A DNA stretch of 64,000 bases from Blattabacterium sp. (Blatta orientalis) str. Tarazona (GCF_000334405.1 NC_020195.1:372001-436000); one strand, 5' to 3'. Numbered from the stretch's first letter, positions 54,121-63,250 are shown. Notes: a model not told the origin generated them from the sequence alone. Translations and numbers: made by a program.

Positions 54121-55195
54121 TTTTTTTCTTTTTAAGAAAATTTTTTTCAAATTCTTTCATTATCTCAATTAAAAATTGAACACTTTCTAATGGAAGCGCG
54201 TTATATATACTCGCACGATATCCTCCTAAAGATCTATAACCATCTAATCCTACAATATTTCCTTTTTTCCACATGGAATTAAATTCTTTTTCTAGATTTT
54301 TTTTCTTTAAAAAGAAGGAAACGTTCATATTCGAACGATCTTCTTTATGAATTTTATTTTCAAATAAATTACTCTTATCTATTTCGTCATATAATAATTT
54401 TGCTTTTTTTTGATTCTCTTTTTCTAAAATAGAAAGACCTCCTTTATTTTCTATCCATTCTAGAGTTAGCATAGAAGTATAAATAGAAAATACATTTGGC
54501 GTATTTAAAATCCTGTTATTTTTTATATGAATATTATAATCAAGATAGGAAGGAATATTTCTTTTTATTTTTCCTAAAATTTCTTTTTTTACTATAACAA
54601 TAGTCATTCCTGCAGAACTTACATTTTTTTGAGCAGAAGCATAGATTAAACTAAATTGACAAAAATTTAATTTTCTACTAAAAATATCGGAAGACATATC
54701 ACAAACTATTGGTATAGTAGTATGAGGAAATTTTTTCATTTGTGTCCCTACAATGGTATTATTCGACGTACAATGAAAATAATCTACTTCATCTGGAACT
54801 TGATAAGTTTTTGATATATATGTATAGTCCTTTTTTTTTCCAGAAAAAAGGATTCTTACTTTTCCAAATTTTTCCGCTTCTTTAATTGCATTATAAGCCC
54901 ATATTCCTGTGTCTAAATAAGCTGCTTCTTTTCTCATCAAATTATATGGGACCATACTAAATTGCAATGTGGCTCCTCCTTGAAGGAATAAAATAGCATA
55001 GTCTTCATTTAAATTCATCACACGTTTTACTAAATCAGTGGTTTTTTCCATTATTTCTAGAAAATCTTTACTTCTATGAGAGATTTCAAGTAAAGATAAT
55101 CCGCATTGATTATAATCAACGACAGATTGAGCTGATTTCCTAATCACTTGTTTTGGCAAAATAGAAGGACCTGCATTGAAATTATGTATTTTCAT
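54107..55195 (-). CDS. serC: Phosphoserine aminotransferase
   Basis: PLP enzyme that makes phosphoserine (serine pathway). The 362-residue protein begins MKIHNFNAGPSILPKQV, has LFLQGGATLQF near 69-79, the PLP lysine in YASAQKNVSSAGMTIVIV, and GLDGYRSLGGYRASIYNALPLESVQFL near the C-terminus. Serine is needed by TrpB in the trp operon on the other side of yggS. A TAATTTTG promoter-like box lies upstream. Confidence 0.94.
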   Translation of the reverse strand: MKIHNFNAGPSILPKQVIRKSAQSVVDYNQCGLSLLEISHRSKDFLEIMEKTTDLVKRVMNLNEDYAILFLQGGATLQFSMVPYNLMRKEAAYLDTGIWAYNAIKEAEKFGKVRILFSGKKKDYTYISKTYQVPDEVDYFHCTSNNTIVGTQMKKFPHTTIPIVCDMSSDIFSRKLNFCQFSLIYASAQKNVSSAGMTIVIVKKEILGKIKRNIPSYLDYNIHIKNNRILNTPNVFSIYTSMLTLEWIENKGGLSILEKENQKKAKLLYDEIDKSNLFENKIHKEDRSNMNVSFFLKKKNLEKEFNSMWKKGNIVGLDGYRSLGGYRASIYNALPLESVQFLIEIMKEFEKNFLKKKKNERS

Positions 55196-55217
55196 AAATA
55201 GAATAACTAATTCTTTC

Positions 55218-55225
55218 CAAAATTA
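55218..55225 (-). promoter_or_regulatory. Candidate TAnnTTTG box for serC
   Basis: TAATTTTG on the minus strand, 23 bases before the serC ATG at 55195. No -33 TTTG at the expected distance. Confidence 0.3.
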
Positions 55226-55271
55226 AAAAAAATCCTAATGGTATTTGCATTAATAAGGTATAATAAATCAA

Positions 55272-55514
55272 TTATATTTTTACTCCCAATATTCTTTTTG
55301 TTTTTTCTGTTACTTTAAATCTATCATCTAAACGATTTCCTACAATCAAAATAATTCTCTCATTTCCATTAACTAATAACCAGGTATGGTCCTTTTCAAA
55401 AAGAGAAAATTTTTTTTCTTTATAATATTTGCTTAATTTTTTTTCCCTTTCATGTTTAAAGGATAAAAAAAATCTCCTTTTCTCCATGTTCTTAATTGTA
55501 AAGGAAATTGAATT
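55272..55514 (-). pseudogene. tilS: Detached C-terminal domain of TilS
   Basis: The 71-codon frame reads KKLSKYYKEKKFSLFEKDHTW then LLVNGNERII, GNRLDDRFKVTEKT, the C-terminal lysidine-synthase domain. It is cut from the catalytic part at 55515 onward by two one-base changes. First, a run of twelve bases (55549-55560) puts the middle part (ITEASFIDLDKIQFPLQL, RTWRKGDFFYPL) in another frame. Second, the run of eight (55437-55444) returns the reading to the original frame. The changes are +1 and -1 and cancel. Confidence 0.85.
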
Positions 55515-56594
55515 TTATCTAAATCTATGAAGGATGCTTCTGTTATTATTTTTTTTTTTTGGATTCAAAAAAAATTTTAGATGAATGGGTAAATAAGTTT
55601 TTTTATGATCTTTTAGATTCGATATCATATATATTTCTTTTGAAGAATTTTGATTTTTTACCAAAATCCAATGATTTCTATTTTTGATAATTCGATATTT
55701 TTTTGAGAATAATTGTTTTCCAGATTGTGCATAAAGAAGGTTTTTTAAATCTTCTATATTAGAAAATCCATATGGAAAAAATAATTTGAATAAATAAAAA
55801 GACAATGGTTGTAATTCCTTAATTTTTTTGCATTCAATTTTCCAAAAAAATGGATTCTCTTTTTTTTCCATAGTAATCTCTTTATTAATTTTTGTTACCT
55901 CACTTTCTATAACTAAATTTTCCTGATGAAGATATTTTATACTTTTTTTAAATCCTTTGTAGAAAGAATCTGAAAAAGTAGATGTGATTAGACGTATTTT
56001 ATTTCTTAAATATTTCTTTTCTTGATTACTGTGATCTAACCTCCAATTAACTTTTTTCATTTTAGCATAGTGTAAAATTTCTTCTTTAGTAAAACTAGAA
56101 AGAGGACGAATAAATTTTCTATTTTCTATAGGAATCCCTAATAACCCTTTTAGTCCAGTTCCTCTCATTATATTGATAAAAAAAGTTTCTACTGAATCAT
56201 TTAAATGATGTCCTAATGCCATATGATCATAGGAATGTTTCTCTAATAAATCCTCAAACCAATCATATCTAAGTTTTCTAGCTGCCATTTGTATAGAAAA
56301 CTTATTTCTTTTCGAAAAATCAAAAGTGTTAAATCTTTTTACGTGACATAAAATATGTTTTTTTACACAAAAATTTTTCACAAAATTTTCGTCCTCATTA
56401 GATTCTTTATCTCTAAGAGTAAAATTGCAATGAGCTACTCCTAATGTAAGGTTAGGGACAAGAAGTAATAAATTTAAAAGAACCATGCTATCTAATCCAC
56501 CACTTACAGCTACACAAATTTTTTTCTTTTCTACTAAGGAAAAAGATTTTATAATTTTCTCTAAAAAAAAATGATCATATGAGAAATTCTTCAT
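55515..56594 (-). CDS. tilS: tRNA(Ile)-lysidine synthase TilS, catalytic part
   Basis: Makes lysidine at the wobble position of the CAU-anticodon tRNA-Ile, an essential modification. The P-loop SGGLDS lies at 31-36 in VAVSGGLDSMVLLNLL, followed by VAHCNFTLRDKESNEDENFV, AARKLRYDWFEDLL and LGHHLNDSVETFFINIMRGTGLKGL, and the middle helical domain. The catalytic core is intact for about 350 codons, then the frame ends in non-family residues after FFLNPKKK. The normal C-terminal domain is present downstream but out of frame (see the next entry, 55272-55514). The ATG overlaps the aroK stop by four bases. Confidence 0.93.
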   Translation of the reverse strand: MKNFSYDHFFLEKIIKSFSLVEKKKICVAVSGGLDSMVLLNLLLLVPNLTLGVAHCNFTLRDKESNEDENFVKNFCVKKHILCHVKRFNTFDFSKRNKFSIQMAARKLRYDWFEDLLEKHSYDHMALGHHLNDSVETFFINIMRGTGLKGLLGIPIENRKFIRPLSSFTKEEILHYAKMKKVNWRLDHSNQEKKYLRNKIRLITSTFSDSFYKGFKKSIKYLHQENLVIESEVTKINKEITMEKKENPFFWKIECKKIKELQPLSFYLFKLFFPYGFSNIEDLKNLLYAQSGKQLFSKKYRIIKNRNHWILVKNQNSSKEIYMISNLKDHKKTYLPIHLKFFLNPKKKNNNRSILHRFR

Positions 56595-57109
56595 AATTCT
56601 ATTAAATGTTTTACAATTTCTTCAACTATTTTGTATTCAGATTTTCCATGGACCTCTATTTTTTTATAAGATTTCTCGTAAAAAAAGATTCTTTTGGATA
56701 AATGCTGAATGATAAATTGAAATAATTCATTCTTAGATAAATGAGCTATTAAAGGTCTAGTTGCTTTTTCTTTATATAATCTTTTAAATAAAATATAACT
56801 CTGGGTTTTCAGATAAAAAGTTTTTGAAAATTTATTTAATAAATCCATATTATTATAATAACAAGGGGTCCCTCCACCAACAGAAAGAATATATTTTTGA
56901 TGTGTTTTTAAAAATTTTTTAACCATTAAATGTTCTATTTCTCTAAAATTATTTTCTCCTTTTTTTTGAAAAATATTATAAATAGAATCCTTTTGGTCCT
57001 TTACAAGGATAGCATCTAAATCATAGAAATCCAATTTTAATTCTCTAGATAAAATTTTTCCTATAGAAGTTTTTCCACTTCCCATATATCCGATTAGAGT
57101 AATTTTCAT
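56591..57109 (-). CDS. aroK: Shikimate kinase
   Basis: Phosphorylates shikimate at O3, upstream of AroA. The start is ATG 57109 (MKITLIGYMGSGKTSIG, 172 residues) since the 25 residues that extend the frame upstream are not conserved. Walker A GYMGSGKT is at 7-14, LDFYDLDA with the magnesium aspartate follows, then NNFREIEHLMVKKF, SVGGGTPCY, and the lid arginine in KEKATRPLI. The tRNA-Lys gene is divergent just upstream. Confidence 0.94.
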   Translation of the reverse strand: MKITLIGYMGSGKTSIGKILSRELKLDFYDLDAILVKDQKDSIYNIFQKKGENNFREIEHLMVKKFLKTHQKYILSVGGGTPCYYNNMDLLNKFSKTFYLKTQSYILFKRLYKEKATRPLIAHLSKNELFQFIIQHLSKRIFFYEKSYKKIEVHGKSEYKIVEEIVKHLIEL

Positions 57110-57131
57110 AAAAACACAAAATTTATTGTAG

Positions 57132-57139
57132 TATATTTG
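57132..57139 (+). promoter_or_regulatory. Candidate TAnnTTTG box for tRNA-Lys
   Basis: TATATTTG 18 bases before the first base of tRNA-Lys, the right distance for a short 5' leader. Confidence 0.45.
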
Positions 57140-57157
57140 CTCACAAGAAATTATGAA

Positions 57158-57230
57158 GACCTGGTAGCTCAGCTGGTAGAGCATTACACTTTTAATGTAA
57201 GGGTCCTGGGTTCGAATCCCAGTCAGGTCA
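57158..57230 (+). tRNA. tRNA-Lys (anticodon TTT)
   Basis: Cloverleaf with acceptor pairs GACCTGG/TCAGGTC (last pair G-T), D-loop AGCTGGTAGA, anticodon stem TTACA/TGTAA around loop CTTTTAA giving TTT, and T-arm CTGGGTTCGAATCCCAG. CCA not encoded. It lies between aroK and xth. Confidence 0.95.
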
Positions 57231-57242
57231 TTTTTTCTATTT

Positions 57243-58013
57243 TTAATTTATTTCAATTTCTAATACAGTTGGGCAATGATCTGAATATGGTATTTCAGGT
57301 AATAGATAAGCTTTATTCATCTTATTTTTTAAAGATCTACTCACCATAGCATAATCAATTCTCCAACCTTTATTATTCTTTTTTGCATTAGAATAATAAC
57401 TCCACCAACTATAATGATTAGCCTCTTTAACATAATTTCTAAAACTGTCTATAAATCCTAAATTTAAAAAATCACTCATCCATTTTCTTTCTTCTGGTAA
57501 AAAACCGGAAATTTTTCTATTTCGTATAGGATCATGAATATCTATTTCATGATGACAGATATTATAATCTCCACAAATGACAAGATTTTTTAATTTTTTT
57601 TGAATTTTTTTTATGTAAGAAAAAAAATTATCCATGAAATAGAATTTAAAATTTAATCTGTTTATTAGATGTTTTCCAGAAGGAATATAAAGACTTATCA
57701 CTGATATTTTTTTTAAGTCAATACGTAGAACTCTACCTTCTGTATCAATGGATTCTATTCCTATTCCATATTCTATGTGATGAGGTTTTTCTTTGCATAA
57801 AATGCCTACTCCACTATATCCTTTTCTTTTCGTTGAAGGAAACCAATAATGATAATAACCAAGATAATCAAATAAACTTGTTTTAATTTGTTCTTTAGAT
57901 GCCTTTATTTCTTGTAAACATAGAACATCTGGTTGAGAAGATTTAATCCAATGGAGCAATCCTTTATTTATTCCAGATCTAATTCCATTAATATTATAAC
58001 TAATAATTTTCAT
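57243..58013 (-). CDS. xth: Exodeoxyribonuclease III (AP endonuclease)
   Basis: Base-excision repair nuclease, 256 residues. MKIISYNINGIRS at the N-terminus, LCLQEIKASKEQ with the metal glutamate, the tyrosine in LYIPSGKH, GDYNICHHEIDIHDPIRN with catalytic Asp/Asn, and the C-terminal WRIDYAMVSRSL and YSDHCPTVLEI with the catalytic His. All catalytic positions of the ExoIII family are recognisable. Divergent from hisG, on the opposite strand. Confidence 0.94.
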   Translation of the reverse strand: MKIISYNINGIRSGINKGLLHWIKSSQPDVLCLQEIKASKEQIKTSLFDYLGYYHYWFPSTKRKGYSGVGILCKEKPHHIEYGIGIESIDTEGRVLRIDLKKISVISLYIPSGKHLINRLNFKFYFMDNFFSYIKKIQKKLKNLVICGDYNICHHEIDIHDPIRNRKISGFLPEERKWMSDFLNLGFIDSFRNYVKEANHYSWWSYYSNAKKNNKGWRIDYAMVSRSLKNKMNKAYLLPEIPYSDHCPTVLEIEIN

Positions 58014-58157
58014 AGGAAAAAAGAAATATTTTATTAATAATAATTAAAAGTAATCATCTAAATCATTAGAGTTTCAAAAAGGTTAAAGAATATTCAAAAT
58101 AGTTTTTTATATTTGCTGTAATGCATTAAATCTAAATCTATAAAGATTACTAAAATA

Positions 58158-58188
58158 AAAAGCTTACAAAAAGTAAGCTTTTATTATT
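58158..58188 (+). promoter_or_regulatory. Terminator-like hairpin just before hisG (candidate attenuator)
   Basis: AAAAGCTTAC pairs perfectly with GTAAGCTTTT across five A, followed by TATTATTTTTT, ending about ten bases before the hisG ATG. No plus-strand gene in the 900 bases upstream other than tRNA-Lys needs a terminator here. The hairpin could attenuate the his operon or end a leader RNA. No His-rich leader peptide was seen. Confidence 0.5.
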
Positions 58189-58194
58189 TTTTAT

Positions 58195-59052
58195 ATGGAT
58201 AAACTTAAAATAGCTATTCAAAAATCAGGTCGTCTTTATGAAGACTCCATAAAGTTGCTTAAAGATTGCAGCATTGAGATTAATATTGGGATAGATAAAT
58301 TGAAGACAACAGCTCTTAATTTTCCGTTGGAAATCCTTTTCCTACGAGATGATGATATTCCTCAATATTTAGAAGATGGAGTAGCGGATATAGGAATTGT
58401 AGGAAAAAATGTTCTTTTAGAGAAAAGAAAAAAAATACAAATCAAAGAAACTTTGGGGTTTGGAAAATGTCGTCTTTCCATAGCAGTTCCTAAATCTTTG
58501 ATATATAGAGATACAAATGATTTAAACGGAAAAAAAATTGCAACTAGTTATCCTTTTTTAGTTAGAGAATTTTTCGAAAAAAAATATATAAAAGCGGAAA
58601 TTCACGAAATATCTGGAGCAGTGGAAATTGCTCCTGGAATAGGATTAGCAGATTGTATTTGTGATTTAGTGAGTAGTGGGTCTACACTTTTTATGAATGG
58701 ATTAAAAGAAGTAGAAACCATCCTTCAATCTGAAGCTGTTTTAGCCTCTCATCTTCATTTGGGGTCCCCACAAAATATTATCATGGATAAACTTCTATTT
58801 AGAATACGAGCTGTAAAAAAAGCTAAAAATAATAAATATATTCTTTTAAATGTCCCTAATGAACGATTAGAAAAAATAATATCTTATCTTCCAGGAATCA
58901 AAAGTCCAGCCATTCTTCCATTAGCAAATTCAGAATGTAGTTCTGTCCATTCTGTGGTAAATGAAAATGATTTTTGGGGAATTGTAGAAAATTTAAAAGC
59001 GCTTGGGGCACAAGATATATTAGTACTTCCCATAGAAAAAATTATACTTTAA
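58195..59052 (+). CDS. hisG: ATP phosphoribosyltransferase, long form
   Basis: First and normally feedback-controlled step of histidine synthesis. The 285-residue protein has LKIAIQKSGRLYEDSIKLLKDC, FLRDDDIPQYLEDGVADIGIVGKN (near 49-72), the PRPP loop ISGAVEIAPGIGLADCICDLVSSGSTL (near 141-167), and a C-terminal ACT-like regulatory domain (from about 210). The long form with the extra domain does not need HisZ. A hairpin lies in its leader. hisD follows 12 bases later. Confidence 0.95.
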   Translation: MDKLKIAIQKSGRLYEDSIKLLKDCSIEINIGIDKLKTTALNFPLEILFLRDDDIPQYLEDGVADIGIVGKNVLLEKRKKIQIKETLGFGKCRLSIAVPKSLIYRDTNDLNGKKIATSYPFLVREFFEKKYIKAEIHEISGAVEIAPGIGLADCICDLVSSGSTLFMNGLKEVETILQSEAVLASHLHLGSPQNIIMDKLLFRIRAVKKAKNNKYILLNVPNERLEKIISYLPGIKSPAILPLANSECSSVHSVVNENDFWGIVENLKALGAQDILVLPIEKIIL

Positions 59053-59064
59053 CAGATATTATTT

Positions 59065-60357
59065 ATGGACATTCAAGTGTATATACATCCTCCATTTAAA
59101 ACATGGAAATCTATTATAAAAAGATCTATACGAGATGTTTCTAGATTGAGTGATTTAGTTTTGCCTATTATAAATAATGTGAAACTATACGGGGATCTAG
59201 CTTTAAAAAGCTATACAAAAAAATATGATCATGTGAATTTAAAACATATTCAAATTTCTGAGGAAGAAATAAATGAATCCAGTAAAAACATTTCAGATTG
59301 TTTGAAAAAATCTATTGAAGTCGCACATGAAAACATCCAATCTTTTCATAAACCACAAATACAGAAAGAATCAAAAATAGAAGTCTCTCCAGGAGTTATT
59401 TGTTGGAGAAAATCTGTTCCTATAGAAAAAGTAGGTTTATATATCCCTGGAGGTTCTTCCCCTTTATTATCTACTGTATTAATGTTAGGAATTCCTAGTA
59501 ATTTAGCTGGATGCGAAGATATTATTTTGTGCTCTCCTCCAAATAAAAATGGAAAAATACATCCATCCATTTTATATACAGCTAAGTATATAGGAATAAA
59601 ACGAATTTATAAAATAGGAGGAGCTCAAGCTATTGCTGCTATGGCTTATGGAACTGAAAGTGTTTCTTCTGTTTACAAAATATTTGGTCCAGGAAATTCT
59701 TATGTTACACTAGCTAAACAAATTGTAGCACAAAAAAGAATAGTTTCTATAGATATGCCTGCTGGACCTTCAGAAGTTGTTATTTTAGCAGATGAAACAG
59801 CCAATCCAGAATATGTTGCTTCTGATTTAATTTCTCAATCAGAGCATGATCCAGAAAGTTACATTCTTTTAATTACCATAAGTATATCCTGGATGGAAAA
59901 AATAAAAAAAGAATTAAAAAAACAATTAACTAGTTTTTCCACTAGACAAAATATTATGAAAAAATCTTTGGAAAGGAGCAAAATGATTGTTCTTTCTTCT
60001 TTGGAAGAAAGCATTCATTTGATCAATCAAGTGGCTCCAGAACATTTAATCATTAATTGTCATAATGCTTCTTATTGGGGAGATAAAATAAAAAATGCTG
60101 GATCTGTATTTCTGGGAAATTATTCTCCAGTCAGTGTGGGAGATTATGCTTCTGGAACAAATCATGTGCTTCCTACTTATGGGTACGCAAAATCTTATAG
60201 TGGAGTATCTGTAGATAGTTTTATAAAAAAAATAACTTTTCAAAAAATTACCAAAAAAGGATTACGAGGTTTATCAAAATGTGTTGGTGAACTATCTTTA
60301 ACAGAAGGTTTAATAGCACATAAAAAATCCATTGATATTCGATTGAAAAATGAATGA
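59065..60357 (+). CDS. hisD: Histidinol dehydrogenase
   Basis: Zinc enzyme that oxidises histidinol to histidine in two NAD-dependent steps; last reaction of the pathway. The 430-residue protein has VGLYIPGGSSPLLSTVLML, GGAQAIAAMAYGTESV, FGPGNSYVTLAKQ, DMPAGPSEVVILADETANPEYVASDLISQSEHDP with the zinc and catalytic residues, and GDYASGTNHVLPTYGYAKSYSGVSVDSF. Normal length. hisC begins nine bases after its stop. Confidence 0.95.
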   Translation: MDIQVYIHPPFKTWKSIIKRSIRDVSRLSDLVLPIINNVKLYGDLALKSYTKKYDHVNLKHIQISEEEINESSKNISDCLKKSIEVAHENIQSFHKPQIQKESKIEVSPGVICWRKSVPIEKVGLYIPGGSSPLLSTVLMLGIPSNLAGCEDIILCSPPNKNGKIHPSILYTAKYIGIKRIYKIGGAQAIAAMAYGTESVSSVYKIFGPGNSYVTLAKQIVAQKRIVSIDMPAGPSEVVILADETANPEYVASDLISQSEHDPESYILLITISISWMEKIKKELKKQLTSFSTRQNIMKKSLERSKMIVLSSLEESIHLINQVAPEHLIINCHNASYWGDKIKNAGSVFLGNYSPVSVGDYASGTNHVLPTYGYAKSYSGVSVDSFIKKITFQKITKKGLRGLSKCVGELSLTEGLIAHKKSIDIRLKNE

Positions 60358-60366
60358 AAATGCATC

Positions 60367-61452
60367 ATGACTAGTAAAAATTTTGATTTAAAATCTTTAA
60401 TTAGGGAAAATATTCTGAATGTAGATCCTTACTTATCTGCTAGAGAAGAATACAATCAAGGAAAAAATTCCATTTTTTTAGATGCTAATGAAAATTCTTT
60501 TGGAGCTCCTTTATCTTTTTCTAATTCATATAATAGATATCCAGATCCATTACAGAAAGAATTAAAAAGGAAAATATCAGAGGTTAAAAATATTCCTTCA
60601 TCTAAAATTTTTTTGGGAAATGGAAGTGATGAAATTATTGATTTAGTTTATCGTATCTTTTCTCGTCCAAAAATAGATCATTCTATCATTTTTCCTCCTA
60701 CTTATGGTATGTATGAAGTAAGTGGAAAAATTCATGGAGTAGATGTAGTGAAAGTTTTTTTAACTGAAGAGGAATATCAATTAAATTTGAAACAAATAGA
60801 AGATAAAATTAATCAATATAGCAAAATAATTTTTATTTGTTCTCCGAATAATCCTACTGGAAATGATTTGAAAAAACAAGATATTCAAAGAATTATAAAT
60901 AAATTTACAGGAATCGTCGTTTTGGATGAAGCTTATATAGATTTTTCAGATCAAGAATCTTTTTCTCTAGAAATAGATAAATATCCGAATTTAATCGTTT
61001 TGCAAACGCTTTCTAAATCTTGGGGATTAGCTGGATTGAGAATAGGAATAGCTATTACTTCTGAAAAGATCATTCAATGGATGAATAAAATTAAATATCC
61101 CTATAATATCAGTAAAATTTCTCAAAAAATAGCTATTCAGGCACTTGATAATAAAGATCTATTTTTTTACTATTTAAAAAGCATTCTTTCAGAAAGAAAA
61201 TATATGGAGGAGTCTCTAAATAAAATTTCCATTATACAAAAAGTTTATCCTAGTTCTTCCAATTTTTTACTAGTTAAAGTTCCTTTTTCATCAAAAAACC
61301 TTTATAAATATTTGATAGAAAAAAATATTGTAGTTAGGGATCGTTCAAAAATTATTTTTTGTAATGAATGTTTAAGAATAACAATAGGAACTCATGAAGA
61401 AAATGAATATTTGATAGATAAAATCAAAGAATACTCTGAAAATTTCGTTTAA
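60367..61452 (+). CDS. hisC: Histidinol-phosphate aminotransferase
   Basis: PLP transaminase for the seventh step. The 361-residue protein has FLDANENSFGAP, YPDPLQKELKRKISE, FLGNGSDEIIDLVYRIF, CSPNNPTGNDL, VLDEAYIDFS and the PLP lysine in LQTLSKSWGLAGLRIG. Normal length for class II HisC. 32 bases separate it from hisB. Confidence 0.94.
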   Translation: MTSKNFDLKSLIRENILNVDPYLSAREEYNQGKNSIFLDANENSFGAPLSFSNSYNRYPDPLQKELKRKISEVKNIPSSKIFLGNGSDEIIDLVYRIFSRPKIDHSIIFPPTYGMYEVSGKIHGVDVVKVFLTEEEYQLNLKQIEDKINQYSKIIFICSPNNPTGNDLKKQDIQRIINKFTGIVVLDEAYIDFSDQESFSLEIDKYPNLIVLQTLSKSWGLAGLRIGIAITSEKIIQWMNKIKYPYNISKISQKIAIQALDNKDLFFYYLKSILSERKYMEESLNKISIIQKVYPSSSNFLLVKVPFSSKNLYKYLIEKNIVVRDRSKIIFCNECLRITIGTHEENEYLIDKIKEYSENFV

Positions 61453-61484
61453 ATGTTTCAACATATTGGGATAAAAAAAGGATA

Positions 61485-62621
61485 ATGAAAAGAATATTAT
61501 TTATTGATAGAGATGGAACCATCATTCAAGAAGCCCCGCCTACTTATCAAATTGATTCTCTTGAAAAGGTGAATTTTTATCCAAGGGTTCTATTTTTTTT
61601 AACTAAAATAGCTCATGAATTAAATTATGATTTTGTGATGGTTACCAATCAAGATGGATTAGGAACGGATAAGTTTCCTGAAAAAAATTTTTGGCCTATA
61701 CATAATCATATTCTAAAAATATTAAAAACGGAAGGAATTCATTTTTCTTCTGTTCATATAGATAGAACTTTTCCAGAAGAAAATTCTCCTACAAGAAAAC
61801 CTGGAATAGGAATGTTGACTTCTTATTTTCATTCTGGTTACAATCTTGAAAAATCTTTTGTGATTGGAGATAGATTAACTGATGTTTTGTTAGCTAAAAA
61901 TTTGGGATGTAAATCTATATGGATCAATCCTAATATTCTTATGGAAGAAAAAAACTTATCTATAGAAAAAAAATCCTTAAAAAAGATCATTGCGTTAGAA
62001 ACTGATAGTTGGGAAAGGATTTATGAATATTTAAAGTCTACTAAAAGAATTTTTAAACATAAACGAAAAACATTAGAAACAGACGTAAAAATAACTATTC
62101 AACTTTATGGAGAAGGAAAAGCGAAAATACAAACAGGATTAGGTTTTTTAGATCATCTTTTAGAACAAATGGCCTTCCATAGTCTTATGGATTTAAATAT
62201 TCATACAATAGGAGATCTTGAGGTAGATGAACATCATACCATTGAAGATACAGCAATTACTTTAGGAGAAATTTTTTATCAATCTATTATAGATAAACGA
62301 GGAATAGAACGTTATGGTTTTTTTTCTCTTCCTATGGATGACTGTTTGGCTACAGTTGCATTAGATCTTGGAGGTAGAAGTCAATTAACTTGGAAGGCAA
62401 AATTTATTAGAGAAAAAATAGGGAAAGTTCCTACGGAGATGTTTATTCATTTCTTTAAATCTTTTTCCTATTCTGCAAGATGTAATCTTTATGTTCACGC
62501 TATTGGAAAAAACGATCATCATAAAATAGAATCCATTTTTAAAGCTTTTGCTAAAGCTATTAAAATGGCGATAAAAAAAAATAGAACCAATAAGCTGCCT
62601 AGTTCTAAAGGAATGTTGTAA
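61485..62621 (+). CDS. hisB: Bifunctional histidinol phosphatase / imidazoleglycerol-phosphate dehydratase
   Basis: Two-domain enzyme, 378 residues. N-terminal HAD-type phosphatase (residues 1-165) with nucleophile/acid pair in FIDRDGTII, MVTNQDGLG and VIGDRLTDVLLAKNLG. C-terminal dehydratase (about 190-378) with GLGFLDHLLEQMAFHS, DEHHTIEDTAITLGE, PMDDCLATVALDLGGR and KNDHHKIESIFKAFAKA, carrying the manganese histidines. The fusion is standard in gamma-proteobacteria and Bacteroidota. Intact in both domains. Confidence 0.95.
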   Translation: MKRILFIDRDGTIIQEAPPTYQIDSLEKVNFYPRVLFFLTKIAHELNYDFVMVTNQDGLGTDKFPEKNFWPIHNHILKILKTEGIHFSSVHIDRTFPEENSPTRKPGIGMLTSYFHSGYNLEKSFVIGDRLTDVLLAKNLGCKSIWINPNILMEEKNLSIEKKSLKKIIALETDSWERIYEYLKSTKRIFKHKRKTLETDVKITIQLYGEGKAKIQTGLGFLDHLLEQMAFHSLMDLNIHTIGDLEVDEHHTIEDTAITLGEIFYQSIIDKRGIERYGFFSLPMDDCLATVALDLGGRSQLTWKAKFIREKIGKVPTEMFIHFFKSFSYSARCNLYVHAIGKNDHHKIESIFKAFAKAIKMAIKKNRTNKLPSSKGML

Positions 62622-62642
62622 AAATTTTTTAATGAAAAAATT

Positions 62643-63233
62643 ATGAAAACAATTATTGTAAAATATCCTGCTGGAAATGTACAATCTGTTCTTTTTTCTT
62701 TGGAAAGAATAGGAGTAGAAGCTATTGTTACCGATTCAAAAAAATCTATTCAAAATGCGGAAAGAATCATTCTACCTGGAGTAGGAGAAGCTAATTTTGC
62801 TATGAAATACTTGAGAGAAAAAAAATTAGATATTCTTCTATCTAAATTAGAACAACCTGTACTAGGAATATGTCTGGGAATGCAATTACTTTGCAAGTAT
62901 TCAGAAGAAAGTAACACAACCTGCATGGGGATTTTTGATTTGTTTGTTAAAAAATTTCATTCAGAAGATAAAAATGATAAAATTCCTCAAATTGGTTGGA
63001 ATACCATTTACAAGCTAAAAGGACCTTTATTTGAAAATATTCCAGATGGAAGTTATCAATATTTTGTTCATAGTTATTATGCTCCTTTGGGAAAGGAGAC
63101 CGTAGCTGAAACAGATTATATCATTCCGTATAGTTCTGCAATACAAAAAAAACTTTACGCCGTCCAATTTCATCCAGAGAAATCTTCTTATATAGGACAT
63201 AAAATATTGGAAAATTTTATTCGATTATTATAA
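62643..63233 (+). CDS. hisH: Imidazole glycerol phosphate synthase, glutaminase subunit HisH
   Basis: Supplies ammonia from glutamine to HisF. The 196-residue class I amidotransferase has ILPGVGEANFAMKYL, GICLGMQLLCKYSEES with the nucleophilic cysteine (near 78-93), and VQFHPEKSS with the catalytic His-Glu pair. Normal length. hisA begins 17 bases after its stop. Confidence 0.94.
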   Translation: MKTIIVKYPAGNVQSVLFSLERIGVEAIVTDSKKSIQNAERIILPGVGEANFAMKYLREKKLDILLSKLEQPVLGICLGMQLLCKYSEESNTTCMGIFDLFVKKFHSEDKNDKIPQIGWNTIYKLKGPLFENIPDGSYQYFVHSYYAPLGKETVAETDYIIPYSSAIQKKLYAVQFHPEKSSYIGHKILENFIRLL

Positions 63234-63250
63234 TATAAATTACTCATATA

